Shown here: in pieces, positions 45,375 through 56,048 of the stretch
How positions within the stretch are numbered: the stretch's first letter is position 1
Layout of the letters: each line of letters begins with the position of its first letter
From: Vitis vinifera
Lineage: Eukaryota > Streptophyta > Magnoliopsida > Vitales > Vitaceae
Assembly: GCF_030704535.1 (NCBI RefSeq)
Contig: NC_081810.1
Coordinates: 2,585,501 to 2,649,500 of the forward strand
Reading direction: 5' to 3'
Length of the DNA: 64,000 bases
Program-made: the position numbers and the translations under genes
The notes under the pieces: model-generated
What the model saw: the letters and a program-made list of their open reading frames with translations, nothing else
The model's database searches: none
What the model was told of the DNA's origin: nothing

Positions 45375-48300
45375 ATGGCTTCTCTTCCACTCTCCTCCTC
45401 CTGCCATCTAGGGTTCCGCCCTTTCTCTCGCGGCCAATCGCCGCCGTCCATTTCTTTCCTCAGATCCAGATCCACATCCAATGGCGGCAAGCAGTTCCAA
45501 CAGAGTTTGTTAACTACCACCACTAACCCCCTGCGAGTTCCCTCGCCAATCTCACAGACCAATCGCGTTGCGAGAAAGCTAACCACCGTCGTTCGCGCTT
45601 CTTCCTCCACTGCCGTCACCTCTAATCCCAATCCGCCATGGCAGGGCGCGGCGCTGAAGCCGCTCGCTGCTGCGATCGCCACCGGGGTCATCCTATGGTT
45701 CGTGCCGCAGCCGGCCGGTGTCTCGAGGAACGCGTGGCAGCTGCTCGCGATCTTCCTCGCCACCATCGTCGGCATCATCACGCAGCCGCTGCCGCTCGGA
45801 GCCGTCGCGCTCCTCGGCCTAGGCGCATCCGTGCTCACCAAAACTCTCACTTTCGCCGCTGCCTTTTCCGCTTTCGGCGATCCGATCCCGTGGCTTATCG
45901 CGCTCGCTTTCTTCTTTGCCAGAGGTTTTATCAAGACCGGACTCGGCAATCGCATTGCCTATCAGTTCGTTTCGCTCTTCGGAAGTTCATCGTTGGGGCT
46001 AGGGTATAGTTTAGTGTTCAGCGAAGCTTTGCTGGCGCCGGCCATACCGTCCGTGTCGGCGAGAGCCGGCGGAATTTTTCTTCCATTGGTCAAATCACTC
46101 TGTGTTGCCTGCGGTAGCAATGTTGGAGACGGCACCGAGAATCGGCTGGGGTCTTGGTTGATGCTCACTTGTTTCCAGACGTCTTGCATTTCGTCTGCCA
46201 TGTTTTTGACAGGAATGGCTGCGAACCCGTTGAGTGCAAATTTGACTTTTAACACTATCAAGCAGACTCTTGGGTGGACTGAGTGGGCGAAGGCTGCGTT
46301 TGTGCCCGGTTTGGTGTCCTTGATTGTTGTGCCATTGCTTTTGTATGTGATTTATCCGCCCACTGTGAAGAGCAGTCCCGATGCACCAAAGCTTGCTAGG
46401 GAGAAGCTGGAGAATATGGGGCCTATGTCTCGGAATGAGATTATAATGGCGGTGACTCTGCTTCTCACGGTAAAACACCAATTTGCCACAATTTATTACT
46501 CTTGCTCCATTAATTTCCTTCGTCGCTGCTGATGTTTCTTGTCTATTACTGCCTTTTGACTTGATAGAATATGGTTTGCAGTAAATTTCAGAGTAATGCA
46601 TGAATCGGTATTTAGTATTTCATGCTCAATGTGTGTCTTGATTTGTGTCATTGGCACTGTTGAAAAATTGGGTCTGAATTAATTATGATGTAGTGTTGAC
46701 CACATTGAAAGTATGTCGTCTTTTTGGTGCCATGACATTTGGTGTTTCTATGGTTTAGTTTCCTTGTTATCCTTGAAGAACTTCACTTTCTTCCATTTGA
46801 AGGAATGTTGCTTGGTGTTAGTTTTACATGACTTCCATCTTATTAGAATTCTGTGTTTTATCATTGAACTCAATTATGCTTGTTTTCAGTTGGAAATACT
46901 ACTTTTTGTACCTATTTTTAATAGGCTTTAATTTATTGTTATGAATTAGACATATAGTAATCTGGCTTTCTCTCCTGTTTATGTGCATTATTTTTGCCTA
47001 TTATGACTAAATGCACTGGTTGCTATTGGGTCCAGTTGACCCATTCCTATCTTCTAGTTGTGCTAATTAAGATCCCAAATCCGAATAATCTGGTCTGTGC
47101 TACATTAAGATTGTTGCTAAAAAGTTGAGAGCAGGATTTCAGTTGCGAGTTTTCCATTTTAAATGGTTATTTCAGGGGCATTTTTTTGTTGGAAACAAGC
47201 AATTGATTCTGTAAGAGCTTTGAAACCAGGTTATATGTCTTTAAGGTGACAGAAAAAATTTGTTTTCTTGCTCTGTTTGAGAGAGGCATGGAAGTGAAGA
47301 TGAAGTGTGTGTTAAATGGTGTACTTCTTGCATATCTTCTTCTGAGCTAAATTAATGAGTGGGGTTTGGTGTTTTTTAAGTGACTCGCCATCAGGTAGGT
47401 TAGTCAATTTATACCTTTCTTATTTTGATATCGCCGAGGGAAAGCTTTGAGTAGGTTAATCTGCAGGGTATATATTAGTGGTTCTTTGCTCTCTCACCTT
47501 CAATATGCTAATTGATTTGGTGCTTTCCCTAGTGGCTTCTCATAAACAGCGAGGATTAATATTATCTGTCCTCTTGAATGATGTGGTGAAACTTGATTTC
47601 ATTTTTTTGGTTGGGAAGATGCTGAATTAACATGTATTGACATCCCATTTGTCAATGTAGAGTGAGAACTCTGACAACTGCTTCCTTGGGCCTTCCTTTC
47701 TCATCTTTCCAGTCTTGTCCAATTTGGAGCATTATGAGATGAGATCATAATCTTGGAAGGACATGTCTGCCAGAAGGGGCTGGATCAAATTGCTTCATAG
47801 AATTGAGTTTGTTGGTCTTGTACCGGGTCAGTAACTAAAGAATTTTAAAAGTATGGGAAGGATTTTTAAATGGTATGGGAATGCTGATGATATAAGGGCT
47901 TTGGTGTAAGATCCTAGTGAATTACATAAAATCCTTAGAGAAGTTCTTTTTGAGGTTTATGGTGGAGAAAACATGATCTTTGACATTTCAAAGATTTTTG
48001 GATGTGATTGTTGAGGATTGCTTGCCATGCTTTATTAGGAAGGTGGTTTGTCTTGTGTCAATAAGATAGATTTTTTCCTAATATGTATAGCATGTAATGC
48101 AGGTGAGGAGTTAATAATTTGTTCCTTAATTTGGGTTGCTCATGCCCCTGAGGCCTGTCTTCGCTGTCAAGGGGTATAGGATGGCTTGGTTGGGTTGTTC
48201 TAGGTTCGATTCCAAATAAGTTTCTGATAGAAGAAAGGTTGCTTATTTTGCTCTCTTTGTAGATTTTTTGGTTCTTTCCATTTGCCAAAAGTACTCTAGG

Positions 48301-49734
48301 TTTCTATATGAAGAAGCGGACAAAGAAATCATCATATAGAATTGTTTTCCAAGCGCTTTTAATATATTTGCTTATTTACCTATTAAAAAAAATATTGTAT
48401 AGAATTGTTGCCTTCACATTTTCATCTTCTTAAGAGAAGAGAAGTTAACTTTTTCAGCTGCTGTTGGGGCTGTCTTAATTGTTCTTGCCTGCAATTGCTG
48501 TACTTAGTGGTGATTTTATTGCTTCAAATTTAATATAATGTAAGAATGCTATTTATATTACATGCACTTTTAAGTGTATTCAAGTGTATGTGCTAACATG
48601 AATGCATCATATGCATTGGCATACATGTTCTAAAAACTTCTGTGTCATGTGTGCCTTTGTTTCTTATAAGTAATAATTGTTATTCCTGTTATCCGTTTTA
48701 ATTTTATTGTCACTTCTTTCCTGTCATTCATAATATCAGGTGGGGCTGTGGATTTTTGGAGGTGTGCTGAATGTTGATGCTGTTACTGCTGCAATTCTGG
48801 GGTTATCTGTCCTCCTTGTGACTGGGGTTGTGACATGGAAGGAGTGCTTAGCAGAATCAGTTGCCTGGGATACCCTCACATGGTTTGCTGCACTTATCGC
48901 AATGGCAGGGTATCTTAACAAATACGGTCTCATCTCCTGGTTCAGCCAAACTGTAGTAAAGGTTTGTCTTCTTCTCTTCTTATTAAAATATAACTTTGCA
49001 TGCCTTTTCTCATTTGTATCATTACTCCTGCATTTTGTTGTATGATTAAATGGATAAGCGCTTCCAATTTTGTAGATTGGTTTGGATTTTTCTCTAATCA
49101 TAGAACTGGTCAGTTATCCTGAAAATTTAGGTTTTCTTCACCACCATCTTATAGTGGTTTCTCCAGGACTTCACTGCCTCTCACTTTGCTCTGTTCATGA
49201 GTTCAATTCTGCATAATGAAACTGAACACCCTTGCTTTCTTCTTTTGTTTTTTTTCCAATTCTGTAAATCCAAAACAAGCTTCAAACAATTGGGTTTATG
49301 GCAGATTTTAATTTACCAGTGGGCATTTTTTCTGGAAGTATTCAGTAACAATTGTTTCATGTTCTGTACAGTTTGTTGGCGGATTGGGTCTTTCATGGCA
49401 GCTATCTTTCAGCATTCTGCTTCTGCTCTATTTCTACTCTCACTATTTCTTTGCAAGTGGAGCTGCTCATATAGGTGCCATGTTCACAGCCTTCTTATCA
49501 GTTGCTAGTGCCCTAGGCACTCCTCCATATTTTGGAGCCATGGTGCTGGCCTTCCTTTCCAACCTCATGGGTGGCCTCACCCACTATGGCATTGGATCAG
49601 CACCCATTTTCTATGGTGCCAACTACGTATCCCTGGCCAAATGGTGGGGTTATGGATTCCTCATATCCATCGTTAATATTGTTATCTGGCTTGGAGTTGG
49701 TGGGGTGTGGTGGAAGGCCATTGGCTTGTGGTAA
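45375..49734 (+). CDS. DIT1: Plastid 2-oxoglutarate/malate translocator (DiT1)
   Basis: DiT1 (OMT) exchanges malate for 2-oxoglutarate across the chloroplast inner envelope, supplying carbon skeletons for GS/GOGAT ammonium assimilation. Three exons, 45375-46469, 48740-48961 and 49372-49734, total 1680 bp, 559 aa plus stop. Residues 1-~80 are Ser/Thr/Arg-rich with few acidic residues, a typical transit peptide, and include VRASSS near the likely cleavage site. The rest has about 12 hydrophobic segments of the DASS (sodium/sulfate symporter) family, with GSNVGDGTENRLGSW, GMAANPL and the C-terminal SNLMGGLTHYG...PIFYG motifs. Exon 1 is GC-rich, unlike its surroundings. Both introns are GT-AG in phase 0. 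A tiny LINE insertion lies in intron 1. Identification is secure; DiT1 rather than DiT2 rests on sequence memory. Confidence 0.95.
46470..48739 (+). other. DiT1 intron 1
   Basis: A 2.3-kb intron. Apart from the 51-bp LINE tail at 48347-48397 it shows, at 48169-48215, TGGCTTGGTTGGG followed by GGTTCGATTCC. These look like A and B boxes of a degenerate tRNA-derived SINE, but the spacing is shorter than usual. Confidence 0.4.
48347..48397 (+). mobile_element. Extremely truncated LINE 3' end in DiT1 intron 1
   Basis: A 51-bp insert ends CTTTTAATATATTTGC, TTATTTACCTATTAAAAAAAA. It is flanked by a perfect 12-bp duplication TATAGAATTGTT (48335-48346 and 48398-48409). The sequence resembles the last bases of the LINE at 4313-5696 (CTTAATATATTGCATTTTAC, CCATTAAAA). 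Confidence 0.65.
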
Positions 49735-50229
49735 AATTCTTGCCAAACGAAAGTTGGTAATTTTCTGATTTTTTTTCCACCTAGGCGTAGTTTCAACTTT
49801 TTTGTTTGGTTTGGAGGTAGGCTGTTAATTTATTACTTTTGATTCTTTACCTCAAAAATAAACATTTTATTGTTACGCAAGGAGGAAAGTTATTACTTGT
49901 ACCTGAAATTTTGATATGGCGGGACGACTGCTGGCGTATATGAGCTTACAATTTATGATACAGGGATTGGTTGGATGGTTGAATGTTTCTCTCTTGCTGC
50001 TGTTGTATTTATCTTTTCTTTTTCTTTTTCTTTGTTTTTTTTGGTGCCTTTGTTAAGATGGAAGTTGGAAAATCTTGGATCTAAACCCTTTAATCCGTTG
50101 AAAAATCATATTCTGTCCAAAACTAGAGCATCAACCTGCTGATGCACCTTCCTTGTCAGTTTCTTATTAGACCTCCATCTTCCTCCAACCCAAGAGCAGC
50201 CGTGACTGTTGAGTTTGCATTGCTCTAGG
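49735..50229. other. DiT1 3' flank
   Basis: Likely 3'UTR and terminator region of DiT1. AATAAA at 49857 is a candidate poly(A) signal. Nothing else recognised. Confidence 0.45.
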
Positions 50230-51668
50230 AGACTCGAGGGGAGGGAAAACTATTTTACTTTTCTTGGGCTTAATGTAGTGGACTTAAACTGTTTTCTAAG
50301 CCCCGTGTTGTAATTAGATTCAAGCCCTTTAAAGTTGTTAGGTGAGCGTTTCCAGTCTCTTTATAAAGGATTAGTGAGGGATTATTTTAATCTGGTTATG
50401 CCATTAAGGTGAACACACAAGAAAAGTCTTAGCTAATAAGCAGATGGACTTAAATGCTTTCTAAGTCTGTGTCGTCCTTGGACAATTCAAGTCCTTTAAA
50501 GTTGCCAGGTGCGCTTTCTCAATTTCTCACAAGGGACATTTTATCAAATAAGCAGATGTCTTGATTTTGAGCAAAAAGGATAGCATGAGAGGAAATGGAA
50601 ACAAGGAAATGCTTAAAAACACATCTAATAATTATTCCATATAAACATCCTCCTCCTTTTCTTTCCATTCCTTCTGTAGTCTCTTAAAACCAACTATTAA
50701 GGGCATTTGATTGAGTTAGTTTTTCATCTTTGTTTGGTGTTTTGGGAGTGCTATTTTACCATTCTTGGGCTTGATGTGATGAACTTGATATGTTTTCATT
50801 CAAGTCCTTTAAAGTTGTTAAGTGAACTTTCCAATCTCTTTATCACTTTATTAAGCATTAGTGAGGGATTATGTCATTAAGGTGACAGTACAAGACAAGT
50901 CTTAGCCAATAAGTAGATGGACTTATTCAATTAAGGGGCCCCGTGTTGCACTTGGACAATTCAAGAAGCCCTTTAAAGTTGCTAGGTGAGCTTTCTCAAT
51001 CTCTCTCAAGAGACATCTTAGCAACATAAGCAGATGTCTTGATCTTGAGCAAAACTAAAAGAGGATAGAATGCTTAATAATTATTCCATGTAAACAACTT
51101 CCTCCTTTCCTTTCCATTCGTTTTACAGTCTCTTAAAATCAACTCTCAGGGGGCATTACTCAAGTGTTTTGTACATGGCATTTTGATTGAGTTAATTATT
51201 TTTTTTTCTTTTAGATCTTGAGGAGAGGGGGTACCACTTTACTATTTTTGGGCTTAATGTAATGTACTTAAAAGGTTTTGTAAGTGTTGTAATTAGAAAA
51301 TTCAAGCCCTTTAAAGTTGTCTAGTGTGCTTTCCCAATCCCTTTATAAAGCATTAATGAGGGATTATTTTAATTCAGTTATGCCATTAAGGCGACAACAC
51401 AAGACAAGTCTTAAGCAATAAAATTGAATGCTTTCTAAGCCCCGTATTGCACTTAGACAAGTCAAGCCCTTTAAATTTCTAGGTGAGCTTTCTCAATCTC
51501 TCATAAGAGACATCTTAGCAATAAGCATATATCTTGATTTTGAGCAAAACAAAGAAAACAAAGTGTATTAAAGGATAGAATAAGAGAAAATGGAAATAAA
51601 GAAATGCTTAATAGCACATCTAATAATCATTTCATATAAACAACTTCCTCTTTTCCTTTCATTGGGTT
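50230..51668. repeat. Three tandem copies of a ~480-bp dimeric unit
   Basis: The phrase TTGGGCTTRATGTRRTG begins equivalent positions near 50261, 50762 and 51244 (steps of about 501 and 482 bp). Each unit contains two related halves, each with TTCAAG.CCTTTAAAGTT followed by AGGTG and CTTTC..AAT. Each unit also contains a GTCTTAG..AATAAG.AGATG phrase and ends with TAATAATTATTCCAT (or similar) plus AACTTCCTCC. No open frame is conserved among copies, so it is probably non-coding. Confidence 0.88.
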
Positions 51669-51689
51669 TTGTTAGGGGTAATTACAAGG

Positions 51690-51862
51690 TTCGGTTTTGG
51701 TTGATTATCAATCTAAGTTCGATTTTGATTGATTTTTAATCAAACGTTCAGTTTTGGTCAATTTTTAATCTAAGATTCGGTTTTGGTTGGTTTTTAATCC
51801 AACGTTCGGTTTTGATCCATCTATAATCCAAACTTCGGTTTTGGTCGATTTTTAATCCGAGA
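51690..51862. repeat. 29-bp minisatellite, six copies
   Basis: Unit close to TTCGGTTTTGGT, YGATTTTTAATCYAAcG, starting at 51690, 51718, 51747, 51776, 51805 and 51834. The period is 29 bp (first step 28). There are no unique spacers. It directly follows the 480-bp array. Confidence 0.92.
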
Positions 51863-52966
51863 ACTAAATTAGGTTTCTTGGTTTTGAATAAATTGGAATA
51901 GATTACAACCAATTTGATTATTGAACGTAATCTATCATACATAGCATCATTTCAATGTGATTAGGTCTATATATTTTGGACCAGAATTTGGCCCATATAA
52001 TGAAAATATTTTATATCAATTTGCTGCTTGCCATAAAGAGAAAAGGTCGTGAGAAAAAGAGGAGAGAATGAATTTGAAAAAATCACATAAAAATGGCAAG
52101 ATAAAATTCGGTTCGAATTATTTTTCACATTGATTAACAGGTACGACACGTCTTTTTTTGCCCAACCCAACTTTTGTTTGTTTGTGTGTTTGTATGCTTT
52201 GAATTGAGTTGATGGAGGGTTTTCTTGTAGCTTGGTGATGCCTCCATGTCTGCTTTTCCTTTTTGCTCTTTCCTCTTATTGAAATGACCTCAGTTTTGTT
52301 CTTTAGTGACATGAAAACAGAATCGATAGACTCCATTTCCCATCACAAGTACTCTTAATGCCTCTCACACATCTTCCAAAAATAAGAAGAAGGAAGAAAT
52401 CATAAGAAGACGACAAGAGAAGAAGAAGAAAGAAAATGCCCAACACTTCCTGAATTCTGTTTTTAAAAATAAATAAAAAGTTTTATTTGATAATTATTTT
52501 GGAAAATAGTTTTTTAAAACAGTTTTTAAAAGTTGTTCTCTAATATTTTGTAAAATAAAAGTTTGTTTAAGAATTTAAAATATTTTTAACTTTTTTTTAA
52601 TATAATTTTATAACAAATGCTTTATTTTTAATTATTTTACACGTTTATATAATATTTTTTTAAATAATCTTTGAAAAACAAATGAAAATAATAGAATTAA
52701 AAGATATTTTTTATAAATATCATTTTTTTTGTTTTTAAAAATAGAAAATAAAAAACGGCTTCTTATTACGAAACGTATGTTTTTATTGTTTTATTCTAGA
52801 AAATGGAAAACTATTTTAAAAAATGGTTACCAAACATGTTTAAAGTGACGAGATAAATGTAAAAAAAAAAAAAGAAAAGAAAAGGATTAAGTTATAGAGC
52901 AAAGGCCACCAAACGACACATGTGATAGCCTAAATAATTTGCTAATTGGGATTTTGTGAGTGGACG
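51863..52966. other. Spacer with MITE-like segment
   Basis: No gene recognised. 52485-52840 has imperfect inverted ends (TTTGATAATTATTTT and, in reverse, TTTGGTAACCATTTT, both followed by AAAATAGTTTT), so it is probably a dispersed AT-rich MITE. A GA-rich block lies at 52376-52435. Confidence 0.4.
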
Positions 52967-53120
52967 TATATATAAATAGAGAGTTGTGCTCCTTCATTTA
53001 TACAGCATGAAGACCTAGTCAAACCAGTGAGTTTGATAGAAGCGTAGGAGGGGGGTTCCACAGGCTTGGCAAAAGATCAGAGGAAGTGTCGAATCTGATG
53101 TGGACCACTATCAAGCTACT
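52967..53120 (+). promoter_or_regulatory. Orphan promoter-like segment, possible non-coding transcript
   Basis: A strong TATA box, TATATAAATA, spans 52969-52978, followed about 30 bp later by a CTTCATTT-type start region. The downstream 53010-53110 sequence is not AT-rich, has no significant open frame, and can form a partial hairpin: TTGATAG and GGTTCCACA pair with TGTGGACC and CTATCAA. No known family matched. Confidence 0.35.
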
Positions 53121-54006
53121 TGTAAGATAGCATATCTTCCATTCTATTCTATGATATATGGGCATCTGGGAATCTTTCCTTTTCTTCTCCCTTTTTCTCC
53201 CTTCTCTCTATGACTGATACTTAGATGGAAAACAGACTCAACTCAACTCCAACACTGAAAATGAGGAAAAGTCTGTGAAGCAAGCAGCCTGCAGCAAGGT
53301 AATTAATGTTGTTGAAAATAAACTGCTTTCAATGTTGCATTTATTGTCTTTGCTTCTGGGTTCATTGAAATTTTGAAAGAACCCACAGCAAAAATCTGCT
53401 TGTCTGCTGTGAATTTTGGTTCTTCTTCTCACTTGTTTGGAAGTTTTGGAAGCATAGGTTGCAGAAATATTAATGGGTTTGCAGCTCTTTTGAGCGTATA
53501 CATGATTTTTGGTTGCCACTTTCAACTCATGTGTCCACAAAATCTCTAGTTTTCAATCTCTTATGTGGTTGATGACAAATAAGGCAAGACAACTACTTTT
53601 AGCATTTGATTTTGTATAGTAATTTTTTAGAACAATTTTTGAAAATATTTTTTATTTTTATTTTTGACGTACTCAATTTTTGCTTTTTATATAAGACAAA
53701 AAAACTTTAGTTTAATACTTATAAATTATTTTTTAACTCATTTAAAGACCTTTTTCTTTTATCAATTATTTGATAATTATTCAACCTAGTCTTGATATAT
53801 TTTTTTTTCTGTTGATATTGGTATTCATCCGGACCTCAATACTGACCTTCTATCATTTACTTAATAACTAAGTAGTAAAAATTATAATAAATCAAGCCCA
53901 TGATTCATATAATTAAACCAATTTACGATAATAAAATTTTATCATCTAATTAAAACATAATTGAAGATGCTCATAATCTTTATTGGTGTCGATACGAAAG
54001 TCAAAG
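53121..54006. other. Spacer, nothing recognised
   Basis: Mostly AT-rich, with some balanced composition at 53200-53540. No gene was supported. Confidence 0.35.
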
Positions 54007-54545
54007 GATATTTGATTTTTTAGTTTTTTTTTAAACAAATTTACTTTCGACTTTACTTTGTTTGTTTTTTTTATTTTTCTTTTATAATTTATTATAAATT
54101 TTTAATTGAATAGAAAAAAGGTCAAATATTTGCTTTTTTTTAAATGGAAAAACTTTTTTTTTCTTTTACTTTTTAATACTTAATAAAAATAAAATGACAA
54201 CTTAATATTTAACACTATTAAATATTATTTAGTTTTAAGTTCAATTTAGAATTAAGTGAAAAAACAAACACCACCTAAAAAGGTGTTTTGTCTTTTAATT
54301 TTTTTATAAAAGTAATTTGTTTTTAAACTTTAAACTGTTTGTTATTTTACTTTTTTTTTATGATTTATTACAAATTTTTAACCGAAAAAAAAAATAAAAT
54401 ATTTAATTTTTTTTAAATTAAAAAAAAGTAATATATTGATTTTTTTTACTCTTTAATACTTAATAAAAATAAAATATTACAAAAACAAACAACTTAATAC
54501 TTAACATTATTAAATATTATTTAGTTTTAAATTTTATTTAAATAA
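54007..54545. repeat. Diverged ~278-bp tandem duplication
   Basis: 54007-54281 and 54282-54545 share the order CTTTA.....GTTTGTT, ATTTATTA.AAATTTTTAA, TAATACTTAATAAAAATAAA and ATTAAATATTATTTAGTTTT. The offset is about 278 bp. Both are AT-rich and non-coding. Confidence 0.7.
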
Positions 54546-54639
54546 TTAGTTGTTGAATATACTCTTGTTTTTTATTTTTGTTTTAGGAAATAATATTTTA
54601 AAATATATGTGTTAATTATCTTTTAAAAAATAAAAACCA

Positions 54640-55875
54640 ATAGAAAAGGAGGGCAGAAAAGTAATACGGTAGGTCATAGAAGGGCATTTTGGTCAACCCG
54701 GTGACATCATTACCGATTGTACGAAACTCTTACGTCTAATCTCGATCGTCGGCCCAGAAATCGAAATACATCTGAGCCGTCAGAGGAAACTAATCTTCGA
54801 ATTTCAGCCGAAGTTGTCTGCTTCTGAGTAGGACGAGCAGTTAAGCTGATGTTTGTTTGCTGAGAAAGAGAAACGAAAACTAAAATTTTTGAGAAATTTA
54901 ATGGTTTGTATTAGCTTCGATTCCACGAAAATGCCCTCGATTAAAAACCATGTACTTACATTATGATTTATTTTCTAACTTGGACCAATAATTTTTCAAG
55001 GAGTTTTGCTCAAAGACTGAGTTGCAGAAAGCCCATCTCCAATCACAGTGAAACACAGAAGGTTGTTCGACACCTTCTTCAAAATGAGAAAAGCGACATT
55101 TGGCAATTGTGTATACAATGTCAGGGCTGAGGGTTTTTTTGCTGGGTGTTTTTCCTTCATTCTGGTTCACACACGTCTCTGCTTTTTTGTGGTGGTTCCA
55201 ATGGGCTGGATTTTCAGAAACAGCTTTTCTGGAATATGGACACACCATATCATATGGTGACCGTTTTCAATGAGATAATTTTTGTTTTAGTTGAGGCCCC
55301 TTCTGAAAGTGAGAGATGCTTCTCTTTTTCCTCTGGCCACTAAATTTTGTAGCTGTTGTGCTGACGGGTTTTTTTTTTTTTTTCTTTTTTTCTGTTTTTA
55401 TTGTGGGGGTGTCTGTAATCTGATATTGGGTTGTTGAATCACAAGGTTGGTTTTGAGATTTCAGCTTCTTTAGGCTATGCTTTTGATAGGGAAGGACACT
55501 TGTTTTTCTTCTGGGCTTTGAATTTGAAGCGCTTATTTTTATGGGTGTTGATCTTTCAAAGCTGATTCTAGTCTCTGAGTTTGAATTTTTGTTTCCACCA
55601 GAAGGTTCAAGGAACTTTCTTTGAATTAAACATTTTCTGCTTTTGGGACTTTAAGTTTGAAGCTCTTGGTTTGATGGAAATCTTATATAAATCTATCACT
55701 TGGGAGGTTGGTTTTGGAAACCAGGCTTTGGTGGTTCTTGGTTTCCATTTCCTTAATTGGGTCATATTATAACAAGTCTGTGGGTACTCTTCTTTTGTTT
55801 GGCTATTAATGGACAGTGGTTTTCTTGATTGTAAAATTTGTTTTTCTATGATTTGAAGCAATGGGTATTCAATGA

Positions 55876-55910
<35 letters not shown>

Positions 55911-56048
55911 ATATTGCAGGTTATGAAGATTCAATTGTGAATTTTTTTCGGGTTCTCTTCAGCACCATTTGCTTGATTAAGTCTGCTTTGTACAGACAGA
56001 CCTCTCGTTGGAGTCTTCCCTCAAAAGGGTGATTTTGCATTCTCAAGT
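54640..56048 (+). other. MATE promoter and leader region
   Basis: 54660-54860 is a GC-richer block typical of a plant promoter and leader. An acceptor ATATTGCAG ends at 55919 and would start a leader exon carrying the ATG at 56049. A (GAT)n microsatellite of about 11 units (55876-55909) stands directly before that acceptor. The 5' donor was not identified. Confidence 0.45.

Noticed and set aside
45044-45955. 303-codon minus-strand open frame
   Set aside because: It lies opposite the GC-rich DiT1 first exon; codon bias of the real gene keeps the antisense frame open, and the protein shows no domain.
51690-51862. CRISPR-like appearance of 29-bp repeats
   Set aside because: Repeats are contiguous without spacers, and this is a eukaryotic genome.
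53020-53115. miRNA precursor
   Set aside because: The stem is asymmetric, with a 14-nt bulge on one arm, and no known mature miRNA was recognised.
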